From the NCBI RefSeq assembly GCF_002932875.1, contig NZ_PSWS01000048.1, positions 62,001-126,000 on the forward strand: 64,000 bases of DNA, given 5' to 3'. The DNA is from Rathayibacter tritici (GTDB lineage: Bacteria > Actinomycetota > Actinomycetes > Actinomycetales > Microbacteriaceae). The position numbers and the translations under genes are program-made. The notes under the pieces were generated by a model. The model was not told where the DNA came from and did not search any database. It worked only from the letters and a program-made list of their open reading frames with translations. This document shows positions 44,096 to 53,485 of this stretch, piece by piece (positions within the stretch are counted from its first letter, which is position 1; each line of letters starts with the position of its first letter).

Positions 44096-44191
44096 GTGAT
44101 TGGCGGCGCCCCTTCTGAAGGAGGAGCACCGTACATCGACAAGTGTGCTCGCTCCCTTCGAAGGCGCATAGTCAGCACTTTAGGGGACTAA
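44096..44191 (+). CDS. Possible 31-aa basic peptide, doubtful
   Basis: A GTG-started frame of 31 codons begins 9 nt after the TACCCT box (44081-44086), nearly leaderless. The product starts MIGGAPSEGGAPYIDK and ends CARSLRRRIVSTLGD, with one Cys and a cationic helical C-terminus. For: it lies behind an operator-like palindrome, downstream of a regulator-kinase-kinase-like operon. Against: only about half of third codon positions are G or C (nearly all are in the neighbours), one codon is TTA, and no homologue is known to me. It could be a signal peptide gene or chance. Confidence 0.25.
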   Translation: MIGGAPSEGGAPYIDKCARSLRRRIVSTLGD

Positions 44192-44261
44192 TCGGGGGAC
44201 AAAGTTCACCTTCGGTCGCACGGTTCGCGCCATCGGCGGCCGGGTAACCCCACGAGTGCGA

Positions 44262-44483
44262 TCAGCCGGAGAAGGAGCGCCACGCTCCGGACGCCGGACG
44301 CAGCGGCGAGCGCACTGCGCTGGCGCGGTCATTCCACCCTCCGCTGAGCTCGCGGGGTGTCTCCGGCTCCGCCTCGGTCCGTGACGCCAGCGCGGCGACG
44401 ACGGCCGTGATCGCGGCGATGTCGGCGGTGCCGAGGCCGGGGGTGGAGATGACGACAGCGGGGGCGGACTCGGTGGCGACCAT
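44262..44483 (-). CDS. accE: Acyl-CoA carboxylase epsilon subunit
   Basis: 73 residues, the size of actinobacterial AccE. The N-terminal helix IAAITAVVAALASRTEA and the C-terminal signature GGWNDRASAVRSPLRP followed by GAWRSFSG fit AccE5-like subunits that stabilise and activate AccA-AccD complexes. Normally accE follows accD directly; here the MprF-like gene lies between them on the opposite strand, so accE has its own start region. The ATG lacks a clear ribosome-binding site. Confidence 0.85.
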   Translation of the reverse strand: MVATESAPAVVISTPGLGTADIAAITAVVAALASRTEAEPETPRELSGGWNDRASAVRSPLRPASGAWRSFSG

Positions 44484-44593
44484 GCCGTGACGCTATCGCA
44501 TGCCGTTCACGGCGTGGTCCAGCGGTGCATGGCTATGCTGACGCCGGATGGCGCCGGAGCGTCGTCCGTCCGTTGTGAACAGGAGCCTCCCGC

Positions 44594-47164
44594 ATGCCGA
44601 CCTGGTTCCCGAGGAGCGGCGCCGCGGCCGTGCGTCCCCTGCGGCTGCTGATCCGGAGATCCCCGGCCGCCGTGGGGATCGTCCTGGTCCTCCTGACCGC
44701 GAGTGCGGTCGCCGGCACCCTCACCGCCCCCGCGGAGGCGATGACCGCGGCCTGGTGGGCGGCCGGCGCGACCACGACGCTCGACGGCCGCCCGTGGACG
44801 GCGGTTACGGCGCTGGTGATCGCCGCCGATCCGCTGCAGCTGCTCCTCGATGTCGCCCTGGCGCTGCCGATGCTCCTCGCGGCGGAGCGCCGCCTCGGCT
44901 GGGCCCGGACCGTCCTCGCCTTCCTCGTCACCGGAGTGATCGGCGTGGTCGTCGGCACATCCCTCCAGTCGCTTGGCGCTCTCGCAGGCGAGTGGTGGGC
45001 GGGTGACACGGTCGGCGACCGCACCTTCGACCCCCTGATCGGTGCGGTCGGAGCCCTGATCGCCTCGACCGCGGTCATGGGCGCGCTCTGGCGGCGCCGC
45101 CTCCGAGTGAGCGTGTTCGCTGTCGTGCTGATGTTCGTGCTCTACGCGGGCGACTCCGCCGACGCTTATCGGCTCCTCGCGGGGGCGGCGGGCCTCGTGG
45201 TCGGGTCGGTGCTGGCGAGAGGAGCGTCGGGGCTGCGTCCTCAGCGGCCGGCGCCGAGCTCGCACCGGGAGTCGCGGGCCCTGCACGGGGCCGTCGTCGC
45301 CGTCACCGCGATCGGCCCGCTCGTCGCCGTCCTCTCTGACTCGGGCTACGGGCCGTTCTCGTTCCTCGGCCGCCTGCTGCAGAGCGCCTTCACCGGCACG
45401 ACCGATCTCGAGGACCCCTGCAGCCGCGCCGTGCGGCACTGCGCCCACCACGTGAAGCTGAGCCTCGTCGCACCCGGGCCGATCCTGCTGACCTTCGTTC
45501 CGCTGATCCTGCTGCTGGTCGCGGCCTACGGCCTGCGCTCCGGGCGCCGCCTCGGCCTGCTCCTCGCGGTCGGCGTCAACGTCGCCATCGCGGTCCTCAA
45601 CATCTTCTCCTTGCAGCGCGCGGCTCGGCACCCCGAGTTCCAGTACTACGCCGAGTACCTGCTCTGGGTGGCGACCACCGTGCTCGTGCCGCTGGCGGTC
45701 GTGGCGATGCTCGTGATCGGGCGCCGGCACTTCCGCATCCGCGCTCCTCGCGCCGCCTCGCGGCTGTGGACGCGAGTCGTGGCGTCCGCCTTCGTGGTCC
45801 TGCTCGGCAGCTACCTCGTGCTGTCGGCGGGCGTGCGCACCAGCTTCGAGCCGCTGCTGGGGTTCGGACGGCTGCTGCTGGACGGCCTGCTTCGCTTCGT
45901 TCCGGTGAGCTTCCTGGGCGGCGCCGGCCTGCTCGCCGTGCCGCGCGATCCCGCGGCGCGAATCGTCTTCGAGTGGGCCGGTCCGGTGTTCTGGCTGCTC
46001 GTCATCGTGGCGATCGTCTCGCTGCTCCGCGCGACCGATGTGCAGCGCGTCCGCGGCGACGAGGCCCGCTACCGCGCGCTCCTCTCGCAGCACGGGGCAG
46101 GCAGCCTCGGCCACCAGGGGACCTGGGCGGGCAATGCTCACTGGATCTCGGCCGACGGGACCGGCGGAGTCGCCTACCGGGTGATCGGCGCCGTGGCGAT
46201 CACCCTGTCCGACCCCGCCTGCGCCCCCGAGCGGCGGGCCGCGATCGTGGCCGAGTTCGTACGGTTCTGCGACGAGCGCAGCTGGACCCCCGTCTTCTAC
46301 AGCATCCACGACGAGGTGCTGCCCGTCTTCGACGACCTGGGCTGGTCGCGCCTCTCGGTGGGCGAGGAGACGATCATCGAGCTGTCCTCGTTCGAGCTCA
46401 CCGGCAAGCAGTGGCAGAAGGTCCGCTATCCGCTGAACCGGGGCATCAAGCTCGGGATCGAGGCGCAGTGGACCAGCTGGCACGAGCTCTCCCTCGGCAT
46501 GGCCAACCAGATCGTCGATCTGTCGGAGCGGTGGGTCGCCGAGAAGGCGCTACCGGAAATGGGTTTCACCCTGGGCGGGATCGACGAGGTGCGCGATCCC
46601 GACGTCGCCCTCCTGCTCGCGGTCGGACCCGACGGCGCCCTGCAGGGCGTCACGAGCTGGCTGCCGGTGCACCGTGAGGGTCGGATCGTCGGCTGGACGC
46701 TCGACTTCATGCGCCGGTCCGACGACGCGATGCCCGGCATCATGGAGTTCCTGATCGCGTCGGCGGCGCTGCGCGTGAAGGAGGAGGGCGCCGAGTTCCT
46801 GTCGCTGTCCGGCGCGCCGCTGGCCACCGCCCCGATCCAGGAGGGGCAGGAGACGCCCGATCCGACCGTCCTCTCGCGGCTGCTCGAGTTCCTCTCGCGC
46901 ACGCTGGAGCCGGCCTACGGCTTCACGTCGCTCTTCCGCTTCAAGGCGAAGTTCCACCCGCGCTACGCGGGTCTGTGGATGACCTACCCCGATGCCCTGC
47001 AACTCCCGCGCATCGGAGCCGCCCTGGGGCGCGCCTACCTGCCGGACCTCTCCGCGTCGCAGGCCCTCGCCTTCGCGCGCGTGGTCGGCGCGAAACCGGA
47101 GGAGAAGGCCCCCGCGCCCGCGCAGCCGGTGGCGCAGCCGGCTCCGCCACGCACCTCCGACTGA
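44594..47164 (+). CDS. MprF-like membrane protein: multi-helix domain plus DUF2156 aminoacyl-phosphatidylglycerol synthase domain
   Basis: 856 residues. The first ~500 residues contain about 12 membrane helices; the initial part (TLDGRPWTAVTALVI, LLLDVALALPMLLAAERRLG) looks rhomboid-like but no Ser-His protease pair is evident. Residues about 540-830 are a DUF2156/LPG_synthase_C domain of the GNAT-like fold with GNAHWISADGTGGVAYRVIG, FYSIHDEVLPVFDDLGWSRL and KVRYPLNRG. Members transfer Lys or Ala from tRNA to phosphatidylglycerol, reducing negative surface charge and resisting cationic peptides. The C-terminus is Pro/Ala-rich. AGGAG precedes the ATG. It is inserted between accD and accE compared with other actinobacteria. 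Confidence 0.85.
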   Translation: MPTWFPRSGAAAVRPLRLLIRRSPAAVGIVLVLLTASAVAGTLTAPAEAMTAAWWAAGATTTLDGRPWTAVTALVIAADPLQLLLDVALALPMLLAAERRLGWARTVLAFLVTGVIGVVVGTSLQSLGALAGEWWAGDTVGDRTFDPLIGAVGALIASTAVMGALWRRRLRVSVFAVVLMFVLYAGDSADAYRLLAGAAGLVVGSVLARGASGLRPQRPAPSSHRESRALHGAVVAVTAIGPLVAVLSDSGYGPFSFLGRLLQSAFTGTTDLEDPCSRAVRHCAHHVKLSLVAPGPILLTFVPLILLLVAAYGLRSGRRLGLLLAVGVNVAIAVLNIFSLQRAARHPEFQYYAEYLLWVATTVLVPLAVVAMLVIGRRHFRIRAPRAASRLWTRVVASAFVVLLGSYLVLSAGVRTSFEPLLGFGRLLLDGLLRFVPVSFLGGAGLLAVPRDPAARIVFEWAGPVFWLLVIVAIVSLLRATDVQRVRGDEARYRALLSQHGAGSLGHQGTWAGNAHWISADGTGGVAYRVIGAVAITLSDPACAPERRAAIVAEFVRFCDERSWTPVFYSIHDEVLPVFDDLGWSRLSVGEETIIELSSFELTGKQWQKVRYPLNRGIKLGIEAQWTSWHELSLGMANQIVDLSERWVAEKALPEMGFTLGGIDEVRDPDVALLLAVGPDGALQGVTSWLPVHREGRIVGWTLDFMRRSDDAMPGIMEFLIASAALRVKEEGAEFLSLSGAPLATAPIQEGQETPDPTVLSRLLEFLSRTLEPAYGFTSLFRFKAKFHPRYAGLWMTYPDALQLPRIGAALGRAYLPDLSASQALAFARVVGAKPEEKAPAPAQPVAQPAPPRTSD

Positions 47165-47170
47165 CCCGCT

Positions 47171-47232
47171 CGAGACACCATCGGTGCGACGGGACACCGC
47201 GGCGGACGTGGCGTCTCCGCCCCGGTGTCTCG
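47171..47232. terminator. Convergent terminator between the MprF-like gene and accD
   Basis: CGAGACACC pairs with GGTGTCTCG, and an alternative inner stem GGGACACCGCGGCGGA/TCTCCGCCCCGGTGTCTC is also possible. It fills the gap between the two convergent stop codons. Confidence 0.6.
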
Positions 47233-47243
47233 GCGGCCGGGGA

Positions 47244-48848
47244 TCAGAGCGGGATGTTGCCGTGCTTCTTCGCGGGGAGGTTGGCGCGCTTGGTGCGCAG
47301 CGCCCGCAGCGCCTTGACGATGGACACGCGGGTCGCCGACGGCTCGATCACGCCGTCGAGCTCGCCGCGCTCGGCGGCGAGGAAGGGGCTCGCGACGTTG
47401 TAGGTGTACTCGCTCGCGAGGCGGGCCCTGACGGCCGCGACGTCCTCGCCGGCCTCCTCCGCCTTGCGGATCTCGGGGCGGTAGAGAATGTTGACCGCGC
47501 CCTGGCCGCCCATGACGGCGATCTCGGCGGTCGGCCAGGCCAGGTTGATGTCGGCACCGAGCTGCTTGGAGCCCATCACGATGTACGCGCCGCCGTAGGC
47601 CTTGCGGAGGATCACCGTGACCAGCGGCACGGTCGCTTCGGCGTAGGCGTAGAGCAGCTTCGCCCCGCGGCGGATGACGCCCGTCCACTCCTGGTCGGTG
47701 CCGGGCAGGTACCCCGGAACGTCGACCAGGGTGAGGATCGGCAGCGAGAAGGCGTCGCAGAAGCGCACGAAGCGGGACGCCTTCTCTCCGGCCTCGATGT
47801 TCAACGTGCCGGCCATAGCGCTCGGCTGGTTGGCGATGATCCCGACCGAGCGGCCCTCGACACGGCCGAAGCCGATCACGATGTTCGGCGCGAACAGCGG
47901 CTGCACCTCGAGGAAATCGCCCTCGTCGACGATGTGCTCGATCACGGCCCGCATGTCGTACGGCTGGTTCGGGCTGTCCGGGATGACCGTGTCGAGGAAG
48001 CGGTCGGCGTCGGTGGTCTCGAGGTCGACCTCGGTCTCGAAGACGGGCACCGGCGACAGGTTGTTGTCGGGGAGGAAGGAGAGGAGTGTCCGCGCATAGT
48101 CGAGCGCGTCGTTCTCATCGCTCGCGAGGTAGTGCGAGACGCCCGAGATCTTATTGTGCGTCAGCGCGCCGCCCAGCTCCTCCATACCCACGTCCTCGCC
48201 GGTGACGGTCTTGATCACGTCGGGGCCGGTGACGAACATCTGACTGGTCTTATCGACCATGATCACGAAGTCGGTGAGGGCGGGGGAGTAGACCGCACCG
48301 CCCGCAGCCGGACCGCAGATGATCGAGATCTGGGGGATCACTCCGCTCGCCGCTGTGTTACGGCGGAAGATCTCGCCGTACTTTCCCAGGGCGACCACGC
48401 CCTCCTGAATGCGCGCTCCACCGGAGTCGAGGATGCCGATGATCGGCACGCCCGTCTTCAGGGCGAGGTCCATCACCTTGATGATCTTCTCGCCGGCCAC
48501 CTCGCCGAGCGAGCCGCCGAAGATCGTGAAGTCCTGCGAATAGACGGCGACCTGTCGGCCGTGGATGGTGCCGGTTCCGGTAACGACCGCGTCGCCGTAG
48601 GGGCGCTTCTTCTCCATGCCGAACGCATGCGTGCGGTGCCGGACGAACTCGTCCAGCTCGACGAACGAGCCCGGGTCCAGGAGGGTGTCGATCCGCTCGC
48701 GCGCGGTCATCTTGCCCTTGGCGTGCTGCTTCTCGATCGCCGCCTCGCCGCTGGCCGTGACGGCCTCGTGGTAGCGGTTCCTGAGGTCCGCGATCTTCCC
48801 CGCGGTCGTGTATCGATCGGGCGCGGGACGTTCGGTGTTCGCGGTCAC
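47244..48848 (-). CDS. accD5: Acyl-CoA carboxylase beta subunit (carboxyltransferase)
   Basis: 534 residues. It transfers CO2 from carboxybiotin to acetyl- or propionyl-CoA. The N- and C-crotonase halves are complete: [67 protein letters not shown] and, in the second half, [14 protein letters not shown] and [12 protein letters not shown]. The length and sequence fit the AccD5/PccB group. A TAGGGT box lies 6 nt before the GTG start (leaderless). It is divergent from birA, whose product biotinylates the partner AccA. Confidence 0.95.
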   Translation of the reverse strand: MTANTERPAPDRYTTAGKIADLRNRYHEAVTASGEAAIEKQHAKGKMTARERIDTLLDPGSFVELDEFVRHRTHAFGMEKKRPYGDAVVTGTGTIHGRQVAVYSQDFTIFGGSLGEVAGEKIIKVMDLALKTGVPIIGILDSGGARIQEGVVALGKYGEIFRRNTAASGVIPQISIICGPAAGGAVYSPALTDFVIMVDKTSQMFVTGPDVIKTVTGEDVGMEELGGALTHNKISGVSHYLASDENDALDYARTLLSFLPDNNLSPVPVFETEVDLETTDADRFLDTVIPDSPNQPYDMRAVIEHIVDEGDFLEVQPLFAPNIVIGFGRVEGRSVGIIANQPSAMAGTLNIEAGEKASRFVRFCDAFSLPILTLVDVPGYLPGTDQEWTGVIRRGAKLLYAYAEATVPLVTVILRKAYGGAYIVMGSKQLGADINLAWPTAEIAVMGGQGAVNILYRPEIRKAEEAGEDVAAVRARLASEYTYNVASPFLAAERGELDGVIEPSATRVSIVKALRALRTKRANLPAKKHGNIPL

Positions 48849-48854
48849 CCGCTC

Positions 48855-48860
48855 ACCCTA
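48855..48860 (-). promoter_or_regulatory. -10 box (TAGGGT) for leaderless accD
   Basis: Minus-strand TAGGGT ends 6 nt before the accD GTG. Confidence 0.55.
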
Positions 48861-49030
48861 CCGGCGGCGCGGACGGCGCCTCTTGTCGCACGGGTACAGG
48901 GAGCAGTGGCCCGGGCGGGAGGATCCGGACAAGGACGGGCGGGCGGAACAGCCGGGCGAAACAGGCAGATGACCGGCGCAGGCGGGCCGCTGCGACGTGC
49001 CGCTCGGAGCGGCCTCGCGGGAGCCGCCGC

Positions 49031-49036
49031 TACCGT
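49031..49036 (+). promoter_or_regulatory. -10 box (TACCGT) for leaderless birA
   Basis: TACCGT ends 6 nt before the birA ATG; divergent from the accD promoter about 170 nt away. Confidence 0.5.
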
Positions 49037-49042
49037 TGCCGG

Positions 49043-49810
49043 ATGCAGCTCCCGCTCTCCGCAGCCGTCTCCCCCCGCATCCTCGTGCTCGAGTCGGCGG
49101 GGTCGACGAACGACGAGCTCCGCGAGCGGGCCTGTGCCGAGCCCGCCGCGTGGCCGCACCTCTCGGTGATCGCGACCGACGACCAACGGGCGGGCCGCGG
49201 TCGTCTGGGGCGTGTCTGGCAGGCTCCCGCGGGCCGGACACTTGCGGCCTCGACCCTGGTCGACGCCTCCGCGCTCGGTGGAGCCGCCACCGGCTGGCTG
49301 CCGCTCGTGGCGGGTGCCGCCCTGGCCCGCGCGCTCGCGCCGCTGGTCGACGGGGACGTCGCGGTGAAGTGGCCGAACGACGTCCTGATCGACGGGAGGA
49401 AGGCCGCCGGGATCCTCGCCGAGCGGCTGCCCGACGGCCGGGTCGTCGTCGGCACGGGGGTGAACCTCCTGCTGAGCGAGCAGGAGCTGCCGGTGCCGAC
49501 CGCCACCTCCCTCGCCCTCGCCGGAGCGTCGCGGACGAGCGCGGACGCCGTGCTCGCCGCGTTCCTCGCCGAGTTCTCCGCGCTCCTGAATCCGTTGCTC
49601 GCCCGGGGCGATGCCGAGTCCTCCGGCGCGGCCGCCGCGGTGCGCGCCTCCTGCACCACGCTCGGGACTCGCGTGCGGCTGGAGCTGCCCGACGGCACAC
49701 AGGAGGAGGGCACCGCCGCCGCCCTCGACTCCGACGGCTCGCTCGTGCTCGAGCAGGGCGGCGTCCGCCGATCCTTTCTCGCGGGCGACGTGACACACCT
49801 GCGCTCCTGA
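49043..49810 (+). CDS. birA: Biotin-[acetyl-CoA-carboxylase] ligase
   Basis: 255 residues. Attaches biotin to the Lys of EAMKM in the AccA carrier domain. The catalytic domain has STNDELRERA, the biotinyl-AMP loop DDQRAGRGRLGRVWQAPAGR, VKWPNDVLIDGRKAAGILAE and a C-terminal SH3-like domain. No N-terminal DNA-binding domain exists, so it does not act as a repressor. It is divergent from accD and its stop overlaps the next start by 1 nt (TGATG). Confidence 0.95.
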   Translation: MQLPLSAAVSPRILVLESAGSTNDELRERACAEPAAWPHLSVIATDDQRAGRGRLGRVWQAPAGRTLAASTLVDASALGGAATGWLPLVAGAALARALAPLVDGDVAVKWPNDVLIDGRKAAGILAERLPDGRVVVGTGVNLLLSEQELPVPTATSLALAGASRTSADAVLAAFLAEFSALLNPLLARGDAESSGAAAAVRASCTTLGTRVRLELPDGTQEEGTAAALDSDGSLVLEQGGVRRSFLAGDVTHLRS

Positions 49811-50301
49811 TGGCCCGCTCCGATCCCGGCGACCGCGAGCTGGCGCGGCTGACCCCGCGGGCCCGGCACGCCGTCGCGCCGGCCATCGGGTTCCTCGTGC
49901 TCACCTGGACGGGCTTCTACTTCGCGGCGCAGTTCGAGCTCGCTCTGCAGCGCTGGATCATCGCGCTCGGAACCGCCGTGCTGGTGCTGCTGCTGTGCGC
50001 GCCGGGAGTCGCGGGCTGGGCGAGTGTGCGGTACCGCGTCACCGCGACCGGCCTCCGTGCGCGCCGGGGGGTGGGGGCGGTCCGTCGCGCCGAGGTCATT
50101 TTCGACCGGCGGATGGACGTCTCGGTCCAGCGCTCGCTCGGGCAGCGCCTGGCCCGCTGCGGCGACGTCCGGATCGGGCAGGCCGGCGCCGAGGTCTTCG
50201 TGCTGCGCGATCTGCCCGACCCGGAGCTGACGGCAGACCTGCTCCGGGAGGCCATTTCCGCGGCCCCGGCCCTCGAACCGGAGTGGCCGCCGCCCGCGTG
50301 A
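49810..50301 (+). CDS. Bacterial PH-domain membrane protein
   Basis: 163 residues. Two adjacent membrane helices (about 25-70: APAIGFLVLTWTGFYFAA and WIIALGTAVLVLLLCAPGVA) precede a bacterial PH (bPH_2/YdbS-like) domain starting SVRYRVTATGLRARRGVGAV and FDRRMDVSVQRSL. The function is unknown. It sits between birA and purK, as its counterpart Rv3278c does in M. tuberculosis. Start overlaps the birA stop by one base, so it is translationally coupled. Confidence 0.82.
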   Translation: MARSDPGDRELARLTPRARHAVAPAIGFLVLTWTGFYFAAQFELALQRWIIALGTAVLVLLLCAPGVAGWASVRYRVTATGLRARRGVGAVRRAEVIFDRRMDVSVQRSLGQRLARCGDVRIGQAGAEVFVLRDLPDPELTADLLREAISAAPALEPEWPPPA

Positions 50302-50318
50302 CGCCGGTGGCCTCTCGC

Positions 50319-50324
50319 TAGCAT
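50319..50324 (+). promoter_or_regulatory. -10 box (TAGCAT) upstream of purK
   Basis: TAGCAT lies 40 nt before the purK ATG, which has its own GGAGG ribosome-binding site. Confidence 0.4.
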
Positions 50325-50364
50325 GGAGCCGCCCCGCGTCAGCGGGCGGAGATGGAGGCGTGTC

Positions 50365-51495
50365 ATGCGCGTCGGCGTGATCGGAGGCGGCCAGCTCGCC
50401 CGGATGATGATTCCTGCGGCGGTGGAGCTCGGTATCGAGATCGCCGTGCTCGCCGAGAACGAGGGGGCGTCGGCGTCGCTCGCCGCAACCCGGGTCGGCG
50501 ACTACCGCGACGAGGCGACGGTGCTCGCCTTCGCCGAGACCGTGGACGTGGTCACCTTCGACCACGAGCACGTGCCCCAGCCGATCCTCCGCGAGCTCAT
50601 CGCCCGCGGCGTCGCGGTGCACCCCGGCCCCGATGCGTTGCTCTACGCGCAGGACAAGCTGATGATGCGGCGCCGTCTGAGCGCTCTGGGTGTCCCGGTG
50701 CCGGAGTGGGCCGAGGTGTCCTCCGCCGACGAGCTGGGCGAGTTCCTGGCCGGGCACGGCGGCCGCGCCGTGGTGAAGACCGCGCGGGGCGGCTACGACG
50801 GCAAGGGCGTTCGCGTGGTGCGCGGTGCCCATGAGGCGGACGACTGGTTCGCTGCCCTCGCCGAAGACGGCCGCGGCGGGTCCCTCCTGGTCGAGGAGCT
50901 GGTCGATTTCCGCCGTGAGCTCGCGCAGCTCATCGCCCGTCGGCCCTCCGGCGAGAGCATTCTGTGGCCCGTCGTGGAGTCGGTGCAGCGCGACGGCGTC
51001 TGCGCCGAGGTGATCGCGCCGGCCCCGGCTTCGGCCGGACGCCTCGCGGGAGCAGCCGCCGAGATCGCCCAGACCATCGCCGACAGCCTCGGCGTGACCG
51101 GCGTCCTCGCCGTCGAGCTGTTCGAGACGACGGACGAGCGGATCCTCGTCAACGAGCTCGCGATGCGCCCGCACAACAGCGGGCACTGGACGATGGACGG
51201 CTCGACCACCTCCCAGTTCGAGCAGCATCTGCGCGCTGTCCTCGATCTTCCGCTCGGAGCGACGGGCTGCCGCGATCGGTGGACGGTGATGGTCAACGTG
51301 CTGGGCGGACCGGCGGGGGAGTCGCTGACCGACCGCTACTCGCGGGTGCTGGCCGATTACCCCGCCGTGAAGGTGCACAACTACGGCAAGCAGCCGCGCC
51401 CTGGGCGCAAGGTCGGGCACGTGAACGCCACGGGAGACGAGCTCGACCTCGTGGTCTACGAGGCGCGCGCGGCGGCGGCGGTTCTCACGGACTGA
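50365..51495 (+). CDS. purK: N5-carboxyaminoimidazole ribonucleotide synthase
   Basis: 376 residues, ATP-grasp family. Converts AIR plus bicarbonate and ATP to N5-CAIR in purine synthesis. [19 protein letters not shown] at the N-terminus, [23 protein letters not shown], the ATP loop [16 protein letters not shown] and [18 protein letters not shown] are all characteristic. The ATG is preceded by GGAGG at 7 nt. Its product is the substrate of PurE, encoded 61 nt downstream. Confidence 0.96.
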   Translation: MRVGVIGGGQLARMMIPAAVELGIEIAVLAENEGASASLAATRVGDYRDEATVLAFAETVDVVTFDHEHVPQPILRELIARGVAVHPGPDALLYAQDKLMMRRRLSALGVPVPEWAEVSSADELGEFLAGHGGRAVVKTARGGYDGKGVRVVRGAHEADDWFAALAEDGRGGSLLVEELVDFRRELAQLIARRPSGESILWPVVESVQRDGVCAEVIAPAPASAGRLAGAAAEIAQTIADSLGVTGVLAVELFETTDERILVNELAMRPHNSGHWTMDGSTTSQFEQHLRAVLDLPLGATGCRDRWTVMVNVLGGPAGESLTDRYSRVLADYPAVKVHNYGKQPRPGRKVGHVNATGDELDLVVYEARAAAAVLTD

Positions 51496-51499
51496 CCCG

Positions 51500-51505
51500 T
51501 ACGAT
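51500..51505 (+). promoter_or_regulatory. -10 box (TACGAT) after purK, for the purE leader ORF
   Basis: TACGAT starts 5 nt after the purK stop and ends 7 nt before a GTG that opens a 15-codon frame running into purE. It gives purE-LCP a likely promoter of their own. Confidence 0.5.
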
Positions 51506-51512
51506 GGTCGCC

Positions 51513-51560
51513 GTGACACGCCTGCCGACCTACCCGATCCCTGCCGGAGCCCTCTCGTGA
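51513..51560 (+). CDS. Leaderless 15-codon ORF coupled to purE (putative leader peptide)
   Basis: GTG, then codons for [14 protein letters not shown], then TGA. The start is 7 nt after a TACGAT -10 box, so the ORF could be the first thing translated on a leaderless mRNA. Its stop overlaps the purE GTG as GTGA (4 nt), the same coupling seen between real genes here. purE itself lacks a clear ribosome-binding site, so translation of this ORF may deliver ribosomes to purE. Three Pro codons are notable. No homologue known; regulatory role is inferred. Confidence 0.45.
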   Translation: MTRLPTYPIPAGALS

Positions 51561-52075
51561 GCGCGGACGCGCTCGTGAACGGCTCGGCGCCCCTCGTCGG
51601 CGTCGTGATGGGCTCGGACTCGGACTGGTCGGTGATGCAGGCGGCGTCGACGGTCCTCCGCGAATTCGGCGTCGCGCACGAGGTGCGCGTCGTCTCGGCG
51701 CACCGCACTCCGGAGGCGATGATCGCTTACGGCCGGGAAGCGCGCGACCGAGGGCTGAGAGTCGTCATCGCGGGTGCCGGCGGTGCCGCGCACCTGCCGG
51801 GCATGCTCGCCGCCGTGACTCCGCTTCCGGTCATCGGTGTGCCGGTGCCGCTCGCCCGTCTCGACGGGCTCGACTCCCTTCTGTCGATCGTGCAGATGCC
51901 CGCCGGTGTCCCGGTCGCCACCGTCTCCATCGGTGGAGCCCGCAACGCCGGACTGCTCGCCGTGAAGATCCTGGCGACGGCGGACGATGCTCTCTCCACG
52001 GCGCTCGAGGCGTTCGCAGCCGACCTCCAGGAGCAGGTCGCCGCGAAGAACGACGCCCTGGTGGCAAGCCTGTGA
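51557..52075 (+). CDS. purE: N5-carboxyaminoimidazole ribonucleotide mutase
   Basis: 172 residues, class I PurE. Converts N5-CAIR to CAIR. The active-site [43 protein letters not shown] and [22 protein letters not shown] are complete. The GTG overlaps a 15-codon upstream ORF by 4 nt, and its stop overlaps the LCP gene by 4 nt. Confidence 0.96.
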   Translation: MSADALVNGSAPLVGVVMGSDSDWSVMQAASTVLREFGVAHEVRVVSAHRTPEAMIAYGREARDRGLRVVIAGAGGAAHLPGMLAAVTPLPVIGVPVPLARLDGLDSLLSIVQMPAGVPVATVSIGGARNAGLLAVKILATADDALSTALEAFAADLQEQVAAKNDALVASL

Positions 52076-53436
52076 CGGCCGTCGCTCTGCCGCTGCGGCA
52101 CCCGGACGTCGCCTCCCGAGCGTTCATGACGCGGCGGGCGTGGTGGCTGCTGATCGTCAACGTCCTGGTACCCGGGTCCGCGCAGATCCTGGCGGGCAAC
52201 CGCCGACTCGGGCGGCTGGGGCTCGGCTTCACGCTCGGACTCTGGGTCGCCCTGCTCGTGGCTGTGTTTCTCTACTTCGTGTTCCCCACGGGTCTGTACA
52301 CGCTCGCCACCTTCGACGTCTCGATGCTCGCGCTCCAGGCCGCGCTCGTCGTGTACGGCGTCGTGTGGGCCGTGTTGACCCTGGACACCCTCCGCCTGAT
52401 CCGCGTTGTGCGCGTGCGCCCTCGGATGCGCGGGGTGCTCGCCTTCGCGACGATCGCGGTGATGGCGGCGTCGGTGGGCACCACCGCCTACGGCACCTAC
52501 CTGGTCGGCGTCACCCGCGGAACGCTCTCGTCGATCTTCGGCGGCGGAGCGATCGAGCAGCCCATCGACGGCCGCTACAACATCATGCTGCTGGGCGGCG
52601 ACGCGGGGGAGGACCGCGACGGATTGCGTCCGGACAGCATCTCGGTGGTGAGCATCGACGCGTCGACCGGCAAGGCCGCGATCATCGGAGTGTCGCGCGA
52701 GTTCCGCAACCTCCCCATCCGCTCTGACAGTCCGATGCATGCTCGCTACCCCGACGGCTACAACTGGGGCGCGTGCGATGTCGACACGTGCAAGCTGAAT
52801 TCGATCTACACAGAAATGCAGCTGAAGCATCCGGACTACTACCCCGATGCCGTCGCTCACGGCAGCGAACCCGGCATCGAGGCGATGCGCGACGCCGTCG
52901 AGGGCATCCTCGATCTGAAGATCCAGTACTACGCGCTCATCGACATGGAGGGCTTCGCTCAGCTGATCGACGCGCTCGGTGGCATCGACATCGACTACGT
53001 GGCCAACGATCCGCTGCCGCTGGGTGGCCTGCCCGATGATGACGGCGTGATGCAGGGCGTGAACCAGTGGATTCAGCCGGGCCACTGGCATTTCAACGGT
53101 GAGCAGGCGCTCGCCTATGCGCGCTCGCGGTACACGACGAGCGATTACGACCGGATGGCGCGTCAGAGGCAGGTGCAGGAAGCGCTTCTCGCCCAGTTCG
53201 ATCCGGGCAACGTGCTCGCGAAGTTCCAGGACGTCGCGGCCGCCGGCTCGCAGGTGATCAAGACGGACGTGCCGCAGGGGATGCTCGGCTACTTCGTGCA
53301 GCTCGGGCTGAAGACGAAGTCGCAGCCGGTGGATCCGATCGAGCTCGTGCCGCCGGATGTGGATCCGGAGAAGCCGGACTACGACGTCGTGCACTCGCTG
53401 GTCAAGGCGGGACTCTCGGGCGACTCCGCGCAGTAG
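52072..53436 (+). CDS. LytR-CpsA-Psr family glycopolymer transferase
   Basis: 454 residues. Residues about 20-150 contain four hydrophobic segments ([38 protein letters not shown] and others), more than the single anchor of many LCP proteins. The extracellular LCP domain follows ([20 protein letters not shown], then [50 protein letters not shown]), including the Arg and Asp residues that bind the pyrophosphate lipid. It ligates secondary wall polymers to peptidoglycan. The GTG overlaps purE by 4 nt, so cell-wall and purine genes share transcription. Counterpart of Rv3267 in M. tuberculosis. Confidence 0.92.
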   Translation: MTAVALPLRHPDVASRAFMTRRAWWLLIVNVLVPGSAQILAGNRRLGRLGLGFTLGLWVALLVAVFLYFVFPTGLYTLATFDVSMLALQAALVVYGVVWAVLTLDTLRLIRVVRVRPRMRGVLAFATIAVMAASVGTTAYGTYLVGVTRGTLSSIFGGGAIEQPIDGRYNIMLLGGDAGEDRDGLRPDSISVVSIDASTGKAAIIGVSREFRNLPIRSDSPMHARYPDGYNWGACDVDTCKLNSIYTEMQLKHPDYYPDAVAHGSEPGIEAMRDAVEGILDLKIQYYALIDMEGFAQLIDALGGIDIDYVANDPLPLGGLPDDDGVMQGVNQWIQPGHWHFNGEQALAYARSRYTTSDYDRMARQRQVQEALLAQFDPGNVLAKFQDVAAAGSQVIKTDVPQGMLGYFVQLGLKTKSQPVDPIELVPPDVDPEKPDYDVVHSLVKAGLSGDSAQ

Positions 53437-53485
53437 GGGCGCTCCCCGAGCACCGCGGTGACGGCTGCGCTCCGACGCGCCGGAA

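Noticed and set aside
44143-44250. Alternative small frame from GTG near 44143
   Set aside because: It lies 16 nt from the nearest purine-rich site and has no promoter spacing or recognisable product; the frame from 44096 is better placed though still doubtful.
44594-46000. Rhomboid protease domain in the MprF-like protein
   Set aside because: The first helices look rhomboid-like, but no Gly-x-Ser and His catalytic pair is evident; the soluble domain fits aminoacyl-lipid synthesis.
49030-51708. Very long antisense open frame (about 890 codons) across birA, PH, purK and purE
   Set aside because: Stop codons are rare in all frames of high-GC DNA. The frame is antisense to four well-recognised genes and its translation is Arg/Ser/Ala/Pro-rich with no motif.
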